A DNA stretch of 64,000 bases from the NCBI RefSeq assembly GCF_008297955.1, contig NZ_VTPY01000001.1, positions 682,001 through 746,000 of the forward strand, read 5' to 3'. The translations under genes and the position numbers were made by a program. The stretch is from Billgrantia pellis. GTDB lineage: Bacteria > Pseudomonadota > Gammaproteobacteria > Pseudomonadales > Halomonadaceae. The notes beneath the pieces were generated by a model. It was given only the letters and a program-made list of their open reading frames with translations. It ran no database searches and had not been told where the DNA came from. Shown in pieces: positions 31,237-38,958 of the stretch. The stretch's first letter is position 1, and each line of letters begins with the position of its first letter.

Positions 31237-32349
31237 ATGAGTAAGCTCAAGCATACCCCCCTTCATGCCTTGCACCTGGAGCTGGGTGGAAAGATGGTGC
31301 CCTTTGCCGGCTACGAGATGCCGGTGCAGTATCCGCTCGGCGTGAAAAAGGAGCACGAACACACCCGTGCCGCCTGTGGCCTGTTCGACGTGTCGCACAT
31401 GGGGCAGATCCTGCTGCAGGGGCCGCGCCCTGCCGAGGCGCTGGAGACCCTGGTATGCGCCGACATCGTCGACCTGCCCCGGGGCATGCAGCGCTATGCG
31501 CTGTTCACCGAGCATGAGGGAGGCATCCTTGACGATCTGATGGTGGCCAACACCGGTGAGTATCTCTATCTGGTGGTCAACGCGGCCTGCAAGGACCAGG
31601 ATCAGGCCCTGCTGGAAATGGGGCTGGACGGTGAGCATCGCATCGAGGTGCTGGATCGCGGATTGCTGGCGCTGCAGGGACCCAAGGCGGCGGACGTGAT
31701 GCGTCGGCTGTGCCCCGAAGCTTGCGACATGGTCTTCATGCAGCATGACCATTTCGAAATGGACGGTACGCCGGTATGGATCAGCCGTAGTGGGTATACC
31801 GGCGAGGATGGTTTCGAGATTTCGGTGCCGGCCGAAGCCGCGGAGACGCTGGCCCGCCGGCTGCTGGCCGAGCAGGAGGTCGAGGCGATCGGCCTGGGGG
31901 CGCGCGATTCGCTGCGCCTGGAGGCGGGGCTTTGCCTCTACGGCCACGATATCGATACCGGGACCACGCCCGTCGAGGCGGGCCTGATCTGGGCCATCGG
32001 CAAGGCACGGCGTCACGGTGGCGAGCGTCCCGCAGGGTTTCCCGGCGCCGACGTTATCCTGCATCAGGTCGATGCCAAGGATCACCGGCGCAAGCGCGTC
32101 GGGCTGCTGGGTGAAGGCCGGGCCCCGGTGCGTGAAGGCGCCGAGCTCTTCGATTCGCAGGGCAAGCACATCGGGACGGTCACGTCGGGCGGTTTTGGTC
32201 CCAGTGTCGGCAAGCCGGTGGCGATGGGCTATGTCGACATCGAACATGCGGCGATCGGCACCCCCCTATACGCTGAGGTGCGCGGCAAGCAGCTGCCGAT
32301 GACGGTGAGCAAGATGCCGTTCGTCGAGCCGGGTTACTACCGCGGCTAA
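31237..32349 (+). CDS. gcvT: Glycine cleavage system T protein (aminomethyltransferase)
   Basis: GcvT transfers the methylene group from aminomethyl-lipoyl-GcvH to tetrahydrofolate, releasing ammonia. The 370-residue protein has the folate-binding GcvT domain with GGKMVPFAGYEMPVQY, CGLFDVSHMGQ, QRYALFTEHEGGILDDL and SRSGYTGEDGFEISVP. The C-terminal barrel has FGPSVGKPVAMGYV. It is separated from gcvH-gcvP by the symporter gene and lies on the opposite strand. Confidence 0.97.
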   Translation: MSKLKHTPLHALHLELGGKMVPFAGYEMPVQYPLGVKKEHEHTRAACGLFDVSHMGQILLQGPRPAEALETLVCADIVDLPRGMQRYALFTEHEGGILDDLMVANTGEYLYLVVNAACKDQDQALLEMGLDGEHRIEVLDRGLLALQGPKAADVMRRLCPEACDMVFMQHDHFEMDGTPVWISRSGYTGEDGFEISVPAEAAETLARRLLAEQEVEAIGLGARDSLRLEAGLCLYGHDIDTGTTPVEAGLIWAIGKARRHGGERPAGFPGADVILHQVDAKDHRRKRVGLLGEGRAPVREGAELFDSQGKHIGTVTSGGFGPSVGKPVAMGYVDIEHAAIGTPLYAEVRGKQLPMTVSKMPFVEPGYYRG

Positions 32350-32441
32350 TTCGCCGTTTCGGATTTTATACCGTTATCTATCGTCGGCACACCTCATGCG
32401 GCGGTCTTTTCCTTTCGCCATCTTCGGGGCTACGGGCCGGC

Positions 32442-32482
32442 AGGCAAGCGGATGAGGCGAACATTGTCTCATCCGCCTGCCT
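32442..32482 (-). terminator. Hairpin between convergent gcvT and yjbH
   Basis: AGGCA-A-GCGGATGAG pairs with CTCATCCGC-C-TGCCT (9 + 5 bp with one mismatch, 11-nt loop), starting three bases beyond the yjbH stop. It lacks a clear T run in either direction. It probably protects or ends both convergent transcripts. Confidence 0.55.
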
Positions 32483-32485
32483 CAT

Positions 32486-34594
32486 TCAGCGCATCGTATT
32501 GGCGTGGTCTTCCCAATAACGGCCCATGCTGCGCTCTTCGGTCAGGTCGTAAAGGGTCGCACGGCGCGCCAGACGCGCGCCGCCGTCCCGGGTGAGCGGA
32601 CTCCAGGCGACCTGCGCACGCTGGCGAGTGGAGTGCACGAAGAAGGCATCCAGGGGCAGCGAGAGATAGATGCCCTTGTCGAAGCTGCCTTCGCCGAAGG
32701 CGTCGCCGGCATCGGTGAAGGTGGCCCAGCCGCCAAGGCGGATGCCGGAGTCGAACTCGCGCGACACATCGAAGGTCAGGCCCAGGTCGCCGGCCAGGTA
32801 GCGACCCACGCTGACCTTGGCCAGGACGTCCTCGTAGTCGGTTTGCCAGTAACCGGTCACGTGCCCGGTCCAGGTGCTATAGTCGCGCAGGTCGAAGCGC
32901 TGATCGAATTCGCGCTGCCTGACCCAATTGATGTCGAGTCCCAGCGCAACGTCGCTGTTGAAAGGACGGTAGAGCAATTCACCGCCGGCGCCGGCGAACA
33001 TCGTCTCGAGCAACCCGCCATAACCCATGGCATACCAATCGTTGCCCAGACGTGACGTATGCGTGTATTGCAGCGTGCTGATCCCGATATCCGTCTCGGC
33101 CAGGTAATCGCCGATGTGCGTGCGCACTCGCGGCAGGTCCGACGGGCCGATATAGCGATATTTGTCGAGATTGTCGTCGAGGGTATAGCTCAGGGTCGCC
33201 GTCAACCAATCGTTGGCGCCGAGTCGGTATTCGCCGTCGAGGCTGGCGGAGAGCCGGTAGAGGTAGCCGTCCGGACCGCCGAAGTTTTGCTCCAGCTGTG
33301 GTTGCAGGCTGTAGGTCAGGCCGCGGGGCGTGGTCTCGTGGAGGACTTTGCCCTCCGCCGGGCGCAGCGCACCATGAGCGTAGATGCCGTGATGGTGCTG
33401 CGTGAAGTCGGCGCTGGACGTCGCCGCGGCGACCATGGCGGCGCGATCGTGAACACTCTCGCGGAGCGCCATGCCGCGTTCGTGCCAGCGGAAGCGGAAG
33501 GTCTTCACCTCGCTGCCCAGATGGTTGTGCAGCAGGCGTCCGGCGCGTTGTTCGCTCTCCGCCAGGGCGCGATAGCGGTTGGGCTCGCCCTCGACGGTCA
33601 CGTTCGTACCGTTCTGGCGGAGCCGGTAGACGGCAATGCCGGCATTCTCGTCCAGCGCTCGCTGGAGTGCCGGCCAATCGGCGCTATGGTTGGCCGGAGC
33701 GGGTTCCAGCGCGACGGGTGACGGGTCGCGCTTGGCCTGGGAGAGCGTGGCCAGATTGGTCGACAGACTGATACCCAGCATGGCGGTATTGCCACGCTGC
33801 CAGCCGGCTCTCAACTCGATATTGTCGGTCAGGCGCAGGCGGGCGCCGTAGTTGAGGCGCGACGATTGCTCCTGATGGTTGCGTTGCGGCTCGTGCTGGT
33901 AGTCGTTGCCCTCCAGTTCCACCTGCAGGACAAGGGGCTCCCAGGGTGTCTGGTACTCGATGCCGCCGAAGAGGGCGCTGCGCCCGCTGAACAGGCTGCC
34001 CAGATTGACGCTGCCGCCGTCGCCTCCCGAGCTGAAGCCGGAGCGATCCTGGAAGCGCTCGTTCAGGCGGGCCAGCGGGTTGGTGAAGTCCTCCTGATTG
34101 CCAAGGTAGCCCCAGCCGATACCCAGCGTGACGTCGACGTCATGCCAACGCTTGTTGGCGACCAGGTATTCACCGGCGAACAGTCCGGTGCCGCCGATGT
34201 CGCGAGCGCCCACGGCAATTTGCGGCCAATGGCGACTCTCCTCGCGCAGGCGTAGTTTGATGTCGATGCCCTTGTCGAGGTTGTTGCGATCGCCGGTGGC
34301 GGCCAGATAACGACGATTCTCCACTTCGACGTAGCGGAAGCCGGTTTCCAGCCATTCGGTGGGCTGGAAGAACACGCTGTAGCGGCGATAGGGTTCGGTG
34401 CGCGACATGGAAAAGGCAAAGCTGCCGAGTGGTGTCATGCGGGCGGAGGGTGTCTGCATCAGGCCCACGCCACCGAAGTCTCCCTGGCCTTGGCCGAGCC
34501 GGGTGTGATTCGAATCGCCAAGGACGGCATATGGCAAGGCCAGCGTGATGGCCAGTGCCAGTGGGACCAGGTGAGGCGGTCTTGGGCGGGTCAT
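32486..34594 (-). CDS. yjbH: YjbH/GfcD-like outer-membrane beta-barrel protein of exopolysaccharide operon
   Basis: A 702-residue secreted protein with a signal peptide (about 1-26), the motif GGVGLMQTPSARMTPLGSFAFS typical of the YjbH family N-terminus, and many alternating beta-strands with aromatic ends, as expected for an outer-membrane barrel. In E. coli the yjbEFGH and gfcABCD operons are linked to extracellular polysaccharide production; YjbH/GfcD is thought to be an outer-membrane component, but its mechanism is not established. The start overlaps the yjbG stop by 4 bp. It is last in the minus-strand yjbEFGH unit, which diverges from wza. Confidence 0.9.
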   Translation of the reverse strand: MTRPRPPHLVPLALAITLALPYAVLGDSNHTRLGQGQGDFGGVGLMQTPSARMTPLGSFAFSMSRTEPYRRYSVFFQPTEWLETGFRYVEVENRRYLAATGDRNNLDKGIDIKLRLREESRHWPQIAVGARDIGGTGLFAGEYLVANKRWHDVDVTLGIGWGYLGNQEDFTNPLARLNERFQDRSGFSSGGDGGSVNLGSLFSGRSALFGGIEYQTPWEPLVLQVELEGNDYQHEPQRNHQEQSSRLNYGARLRLTDNIELRAGWQRGNTAMLGISLSTNLATLSQAKRDPSPVALEPAPANHSADWPALQRALDENAGIAVYRLRQNGTNVTVEGEPNRYRALAESEQRAGRLLHNHLGSEVKTFRFRWHERGMALRESVHDRAAMVAAATSSADFTQHHHGIYAHGALRPAEGKVLHETTPRGLTYSLQPQLEQNFGGPDGYLYRLSASLDGEYRLGANDWLTATLSYTLDDNLDKYRYIGPSDLPRVRTHIGDYLAETDIGISTLQYTHTSRLGNDWYAMGYGGLLETMFAGAGGELLYRPFNSDVALGLDINWVRQREFDQRFDLRDYSTWTGHVTGYWQTDYEDVLAKVSVGRYLAGDLGLTFDVSREFDSGIRLGGWATFTDAGDAFGEGSFDKGIYLSLPLDAFFVHSTRQRAQVAWSPLTRDGGARLARRATLYDLTEERSMGRYWEDHANTMR

Positions 34595-35424
34595 GACCCC
34601 ATCTCCCCGTTCGCAGCGGGCTCTTTCGACGGCGCTGAGGGTTCCTGCTCGTTCGCCGAGGGCGCTACCCGCTCCGGAACAGCCAAAGCGCTGCAGGCGT
34701 CGCCGGGGAGTCGGGTGGCGAGGAAGTTGGGCAGCGAACGGTTGATCCAGTCCACTTCCTGTACCGCACCGGGCAGGGCCAGGACGATGCGGCTACCGGC
34801 CACCAAGGGCGAGTCGCCGGCGTTCCAGGCCGCGATGCCGACGCGTCGGGGGGCGCCTTGTGGCGTGATCAGCCAGGCGTACTCGGCTTCGGTCCATTCC
34901 GAGCGCGGCCGCTGTCGGAGCAGCTTCTGCAGGGTGAGGTTCGGCGACCAGCGATGCCGGGTCACGCCGCCGAAGTGCCACAGCTCCACCCAATCGGGTA
35001 CGGCACAGTGACCGATGGCGGCCAGCGAGGTCAGCGGCGGGTCGTGGCGTGGCGCGGCGAGCAGGGCGGCTAGATCGGCCCTGGCTTGTGTTCTGCCGGT
35101 TTGCTCGCGTTGCTGGGCGACGGTGTGTTGCCATTGCGTCAGGCCATTGGCCATGGCGGTGTGCCCGACGAGGGTATTCCAATTGATGAGAGTGGCGAGC
35201 TCCTCTTGCAGACGGATGCCTTGTCGTTGCTGTGGTAGGCGCTCGCGCTCCAGCAGGTAGTAGCTGTAAGCGGGGGCTTCGGCCAGCGCCGGTTGCTCGA
35301 GCCAGAAATCGGATAGCCTGACGTCGTCGGCGAACGTCGGCACGGGCAGACCTACGATCAGCAGAAGAGCGCCCAAGCCATGCCACCGGCGGGCGCAGGC
35401 GAAAGGATGGTGACGGTGAGTCAT
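34591..35424 (-). CDS. yjbG: YjbG/GfcC-like periplasmic polysaccharide-associated protein
   Basis: A 277-residue protein with a signal peptide ending near VPTFA (about 1-32). The periplasmic region shows LSDFWLEQPALAEAP, YYLLERERLPQQRQGI and a C-terminal SLBB-like portion with DWVELWHFGGVTRHRW. This is the GfcC/YjbG layout, and GfcC resembles part of the Wza periplasmic ring. The C-terminal tail is Ser/Pro/Glu-rich and probably disordered. It is the third gene in yjbEFGH, 38 bp after yjbF, and overlaps yjbH. Confidence 0.87.
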   Translation of the reverse strand: MTHRHHPFACARRWHGLGALLLIVGLPVPTFADDVRLSDFWLEQPALAEAPAYSYYLLERERLPQQRQGIRLQEELATLINWNTLVGHTAMANGLTQWQHTVAQQREQTGRTQARADLAALLAAPRHDPPLTSLAAIGHCAVPDWVELWHFGGVTRHRWSPNLTLQKLLRQRPRSEWTEAEYAWLITPQGAPRRVGIAAWNAGDSPLVAGSRIVLALPGAVQEVDWINRSLPNFLATRLPGDACSALAVPERVAPSANEQEPSAPSKEPAANGEMGS

Positions 35425-35462
35425 TCTCGTTCTCTATGTCAGGGGGCTGGCGCATCGAAGCA

Positions 35463-36188
35463 CTATCGTTCCTCGACGTGTCCTGGTTCCTCGGCATCGC
35501 TCCACCAGGGTCTTGCCACCTGCCACCGCAGGCGGTGGCCACCTGGCCAGAGCGCCATGTCACCCCCCCAGATCCGCCAGTTGCCCGGCTCCCGCCAGAA
35601 CGTCCCGCGGCTGTGCGTATCGCTCTCCTGCCAATCGAGCCGCTCGATACATCGCTGCAGGGTGCGTTCGATCAATGGCAGGGCGACGGGGCGAGCCTCT
35701 TCGCAGGAGAGCGTCGCGGTCGCGATGTCCTGTCGTTCCTGTCCGTCGGCGTCTCGCCAGTGTGCGTGCACCCGGTATCGAGACTCCCTCTCATGGCGGC
35801 GGGTCCAACGGCCCAACAGCACCTCTTCGAAGCCGGCGGTGCTGGAAGGAAGACCGTCGCGCAGATGCAGCGTGGTGTAGTCCCCGGCCTGCCAATAGGT
35901 GTCGCGGCCTCGCTCTCCCGTGCGGTGTGCCATGATCATCAACGCCTGATTGCCCTCGCTCTCCACGACGAGAGAGGCGTAGGGCAGTGCCTCGGCCTGC
36001 TGGGCGAAATCGACGCCGGGCCCACCTCCCAGAAGCGTGGCGCCTAGCGGCGTCAACCTTCCTCCCTGAGCGCAGGCGGTCAGAGCGGTCGTCATGCCGG
36101 CCGCCAGCAGAAGGCGGCGAAGCAGGGCCGCCTTGCGGCGGCCCTGGATCGGCACACGCGGCTCGCTGCACCGTCTGTGGTGATTCAT
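35463..36188 (-). CDS. yjbF: YjbF/GfcB-like lipoprotein
   Basis: A 241-residue lipoprotein with an N-terminal basic stretch, hydrophobic segment and lipobox LTAC (C39 lipidated). The mature part carries PYASLVVESEGNQALMIMAHR, YWQAGDYTTLHLRDG, GLPSSTAGFEEV and FWREPGNWRIWGGDMALWPGG, which fits the YjbF/GfcB family. Its start shares one base with the yjbE stop (TGATG). The 38-residue leader is long for a lipoprotein, so a later start inside it is possible, but no better ribosome binding site was seen. Confidence 0.87.
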   Translation of the reverse strand: MNHHRRCSEPRVPIQGRRKAALLRRLLLAAGMTTALTACAQGGRLTPLGATLLGGGPGVDFAQQAEALPYASLVVESEGNQALMIMAHRTGERGRDTYWQAGDYTTLHLRDGLPSSTAGFEEVLLGRWTRRHERESRYRVHAHWRDADGQERQDIATATLSCEEARPVALPLIERTLQRCIERLDWQESDTHSRGTFWREPGNWRIWGGDMALWPGGHRLRWQVARPWWSDAEEPGHVEER

Positions 36189-36523
36189 CAGCGTGTCCCG
36201 GTGCCGGTACCGGTTCCTGTACCCGTTCCGGTACCGGTTGCTCCGACCGCCACGCCGATGCCGGCGGCTCCGCGATTCACCGCTCCGGCCAGGGCCTGGC
36301 CGGAATGGCTCGGTGCCTCACCGGCTGCGCCGCGGCCGGCGGTCAGCCCGCCGCCCTCGACGGCACCAGGTGCCGGCGTGTTGGCGGAGTTGCCAGGGGT
36401 TCCTTGGCTGCCCTGAGTGGGGGCGGCCTGCTGGGCCAGCGTCAATCCCGACAGACCCAGCAACGCCACGCCCGTCAGGGCGGCCACGCGTCGTCGAAAC
36501 TTTCTGTCGTCGATCATTTTCAC
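36188..36523 (-). CDS. yjbE: YjbE/GfcA-like small secreted protein with Gly-Thr tail
   Basis: A 111-residue exported protein with a signal peptide (about 1-30, cut near TLAQQ), a low-complexity Gly/Ala/Pro/Ser middle and a C-terminal run of eight Gly-Thr pairs before the final Arg. E. coli YjbE is likewise a short exported protein ending in a Thr-rich tail. AGGAGAAAG precedes the ATG. It is first in the minus-strand yjbEFGH operon, with its promoter somewhere in the shared intergenic region before wza. Confidence 0.82.
   Translation of the reverse strand: MKMIDDRKFRRRVAALTGVALLGLSGLTLAQQAAPTQGSQGTPGNSANTPAPGAVEGGGLTAGRGAAGEAPSHSGQALAGAVNRGAAGIGVAVGATGTGTGTGTGTGTGTR
36191..36241 (-). repeat. 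Imperfect tandem repeat encoding (Gly-Thr)n at the YjbE C-terminus
   Basis: Degenerate 6-bp units of the type ACCGGT/ACCGGA/ACGGGT repeat about eight times, and a longer ACCGGTACCGG unit occurs twice. Codon choice varies between units, so the amino-acid repeat is conserved beyond what simple slippage would maintain. Confidence 0.75.
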
Positions 36524-36696
36524 TTTCTCCTGTGTTGCGCCGGTTATCCCGGCGGTGCGAGTGGCCGGTAGTGCATTCCGTAAACTGCGACGGATAGACT
36601 CCCGGCCAACCTGCCGTGGCAGGCCAAATTATCAGGCCAATGGGAATTATCCGTGACATATGATGTCATGGATATTTTTCTCTTCAGACGTTGAGC

Positions 36697-36724
36697 TTGA
36701 TACATCATTTGGTGAGTATATAAA
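36697..36724 (+). promoter_or_regulatory. Candidate sigma-70 promoter upstream of the wza leader
   Basis: TTGATA (36697-36702) and TATAAA (36719-36724), spaced by 16 bp, lie in the AT-rich region about 250 bp upstream of the ops element. A start here would give a transcript that carries ops before wza, as RfaH control needs. Confidence 0.45.
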
Positions 36725-36977
36725 AGAAACTGAAGTTATGTGAGTTTGTCTGGATGTACTGAAATGTAAAAAAATGTGTTTAGTTAAATCCAGGGGGGTG
36801 ACAATCATACGAAAGTCATTATTCTAGCAGGCAGTCATCGGCGCTTTTCACGGAGAGAAAAAGCCCGCCTCGTCTCTTCCTCTAAGTCCAACATCGCCGC
36901 ACGATTCCGGTCGGGTGTGCGTATGTCTTTGTAAAAAAATATTTTTCTTGGCTTCGGGGATGGTCGGTGAACCCCGG

Positions 36978-36989
36978 GGCGGTAGCGTG
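36978..36989 (+). promoter_or_regulatory. ops element (RfaH recruitment site, JUMPstart core)
   Basis: GGCGGTAGCGTG at 36978-36989 is an exact match to the ops core. In enterobacteria, RNA polymerase pauses at ops and recruits RfaH, which suppresses termination and polarity through long surface-polysaccharide operons. The preceding GG also fits the JUMPstart context. It lies on the coding strand 333 bp before wza, ahead of a cluster of about 24 kb. RfaH itself is not encoded in this window. Confidence 0.8.
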
Positions 36990-37232
36990 TCCGGCGATTA
37001 AGAGTTCTTTGTCCGCCAGGCGTTTCGAAATAAAGAATAATTTGGATTGGTGGTAGTGGTGGGCGCGTGTAGAAAAGTAGCGACAGTGGAAGGGGGGTTA
37101 TGTCGCCGTTTGCCTACTAGGGAGTCTGTTAATGGAGTCAGTCTTCGAAACCGGGTACGTGAGTTTGTTAAAAACAGGTTTCACGCTGTGTCACTAGTTG
37201 GCGACATAGAGGCTGGTTATTGGCGACAGTAG

Positions 37233-37253
37233 GGCGTAATACTGGCGTAATAC
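37233..37253 (+). repeat. Tandem 10-bp direct repeat before wza
   Basis: GGCGTAATAC occurs twice, separated by one T, so the copies are 11 bp apart, about one helical turn. It lies 70 bp upstream of wza. It could be a binding site for a regulator on one DNA face; no family is identifiable. Confidence 0.5.
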
Positions 37254-37322
37254 AACGACATTTAAAGATTAATAAAGAGGCAGGGCATTCCATGTGGATA
37301 ATGAACATGAGTTGAAGAAACG

Positions 37323-38462
37323 ATGAACGAGTATTTCATGCGGCCTCGATGGGCACGCGCCCTATTAATGCTGGGCCTCACCACCATGGGTGGGTGCGCT
37401 TTCGCCCCTGGCGGGCATATCGAGTATCAGACGGACTCGGCGCCGATCGATGACTTGGTCGACATCGAGCCCATCACGTTTGGGTTGGTGCGTGCCCAGC
37501 GCCAGGAGGCCCTGGGCCCCGAAGCTATCGCCACGGTTGACGAGACGCTGCGCGATGACATCGGCCACTACGAGTACCGCATCGGCAGGGGGGACGTGCT
37601 CGGTATCATCGTCTATGGCCATCCCGAGTTGACGATTCCCGCCGGAGGCGAGCGCAGTGCCGCGGAGTCGGGCAACACCGTCCATAGCGATGGGACCATT
37701 TTCTACCCGTTCGTCGGACGCATCGATGTGGCGGGGCGCACGGTGCGACAGGTGCGGGACATCATCGCTCGCGGCCTCGAGCCCTATGTCGCCATGCCCC
37801 AAGTCGAGGTTCATGTCGCGCAGTACAACTCGCAGAAGGTCAACATTACCGGCGCGGTCGCGGAACCCGGTCCGTTGCCCATTCGGAACGTGCCCTTGAC
37901 CGTCCTCGATGCGATCAACCTCTCGGGCGGCTTGGCCGACAACGCCAACTGGCACGACATCATCCTGACTCGTGACGGTGAGGAGACCCGGTTGTCACTG
38001 CACGACATGCTCAACCGGGGGAGGCTCGATCAGAACCGCCTGCTGCGCGATGGCGATGTGCTGCATGTTCCCGACAACAGCAATCAGAAGGTCTACGTGA
38101 TGGGGGAGGTGCGCGAACCTCGAAGCCTGCCGATGGGGTCGAGTCGCCTGACGCTCACCGATGCGCTCTCGGAGGCCGGCGGAATCAACGAGAGCAACGC
38201 CGATGCCTCGGGCATCTTCGTCCTGCGGCGGGCACCGGAGGGCAGCGACAAGCTGGCCACGGTCTATCAGCTCGATGCCCGCAATGCCGCGGCGCTGATG
38301 CTCGGTGCGGAGTTCCCACTGCAGCCGACCGATGTGGTTTACGTCACCACGACGCCTCTGGGGCGCTGGAACCGCGTCGTGCGTCAGCTGCTGCCAACTG
38401 TCAGCAGCGTCTACCAAACCACACGCACCGGGCGTGAGCTGGAAGATCTCAGGGGGGAATGA
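37323..38462 (+). CDS. wza: Wza-type outer-membrane polysaccharide export lipoprotein
   Basis: Wza forms the octameric outer-membrane channel for capsular or extracellular polysaccharide. The 379-residue product has a lipobox MGGC (C25), the Poly_export domain with YRIGRGDVLGIIVYGHPELT, and SLBB repeats including VNITGAVAEPGPLPI and KVYVMGEVREPRSLPMG. The C-terminus (RWNRVVRQLLPTVSSVYQTTR) is an amphipathic helix like that forming the Wza transmembrane barrel. ATG 37323 or ATG 37338 may be the start. It overlaps wzb by 4 bp and heads the polysaccharide operon. Confidence 0.95.
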   Translation: MNEYFMRPRWARALLMLGLTTMGGCAFAPGGHIEYQTDSAPIDDLVDIEPITFGLVRAQRQEALGPEAIATVDETLRDDIGHYEYRIGRGDVLGIIVYGHPELTIPAGGERSAAESGNTVHSDGTIFYPFVGRIDVAGRTVRQVRDIIARGLEPYVAMPQVEVHVAQYNSQKVNITGAVAEPGPLPIRNVPLTVLDAINLSGGLADNANWHDIILTRDGEETRLSLHDMLNRGRLDQNRLLRDGDVLHVPDNSNQKVYVMGEVREPRSLPMGSSRLTLTDALSEAGGINESNADASGIFVLRRAPEGSDKLATVYQLDARNAAALMLGAEFPLQPTDVVYVTTTPLGRWNRVVRQLLPTVSSVYQTTRTGRELEDLRGE

Positions 38463-38920
38463 TGTTCCACCGAATCCTGGTGGTGTGCACCGGCAACATC
38501 TGTCGTAGTCCCATCGGCGAGGCGCTGCTGCGGCAGGCGCTTCCCGGGCATCGCATCGCATCGGCCGGGCTGGGCGCCCTGATCGGGCACACCGTGGAGC
38601 CAACGGCCGCGCGCCTGGCCGAAGCAGAGGGGCTAGATCTGTCCGGCCATCGTGCTCGTCAGATCGACGCGGACATGGTCAGGGAGGCTGATCTGCTGCT
38701 CGTCATGAGTGAAGGTCAACGCCTCGCCATCGCCGAGCGCTTCCCCTTCGCCACGGGCAAGGCCATGCGTTTCGGGCGTTGGTTGATGAATGGCCAGGAG
38801 CAGGGGGCGGACATACCCGATCCCTATCGCAGGAACGAAGAGGTTTTCGTGCGCGTGCATCGTCAGTTGAGCGAGGCGGCTCGCCTCTGGCAGGCCCGCC
38901 TCGGAAGCGCAAGACGCTGA
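38459..38920 (+). CDS. wzb: Low-molecular-weight protein tyrosine phosphatase Wzb
   Basis: Wzb removes phosphate from the tyrosine-rich tail of Wzc, and cycles of phosphorylation control polymer assembly. The 153-residue product has the P-loop CTGNICRS with nucleophile C10 and R16, and the general acid D121 in DPY. It starts by overlap with wza; ATG 38459 and 38462 are adjacent. Length and motifs are complete, so it should be active. Confidence 0.95.
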   Translation: MMFHRILVVCTGNICRSPIGEALLRQALPGHRIASAGLGALIGHTVEPTAARLAEAEGLDLSGHRARQIDADMVREADLLLVMSEGQRLAIAERFPFATGKAMRFGRWLMNGQEQGADIPDPYRRNEEVFVRVHRQLSEAARLWQARLGSARR

Positions 38921-38958
38921 CGCGAGCGACCCCACCCTTTGCGCCAGGATGCTTACCG

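Larger units (their letters stand above)
36524..37322. other. AT-rich divergent regulatory region and long wza leader
   Basis: About 800 bp without a supported gene lies between yjbE (minus) and wza (plus), clearly lower in GC than its neighbours. It holds a promoter-like pair (36697-36724), an A/T palindrome AAAAATATTTTT (36935-36946), the ops element (36978-36989), a dyad TGACAT-ATG-ATGTCA (36654-36668) and a 10-bp direct repeat (37233-37253). The short frame 37047-37232 has no ribosome binding site or family resemblance. Confidence 0.7.

Noticed and set aside
37047..37232. Small frame in the wza leader
   Set aside because: Its GTG/ATG region lacks a ribosome binding site, and the translation is not family-like; the leader is better read as regulatory.
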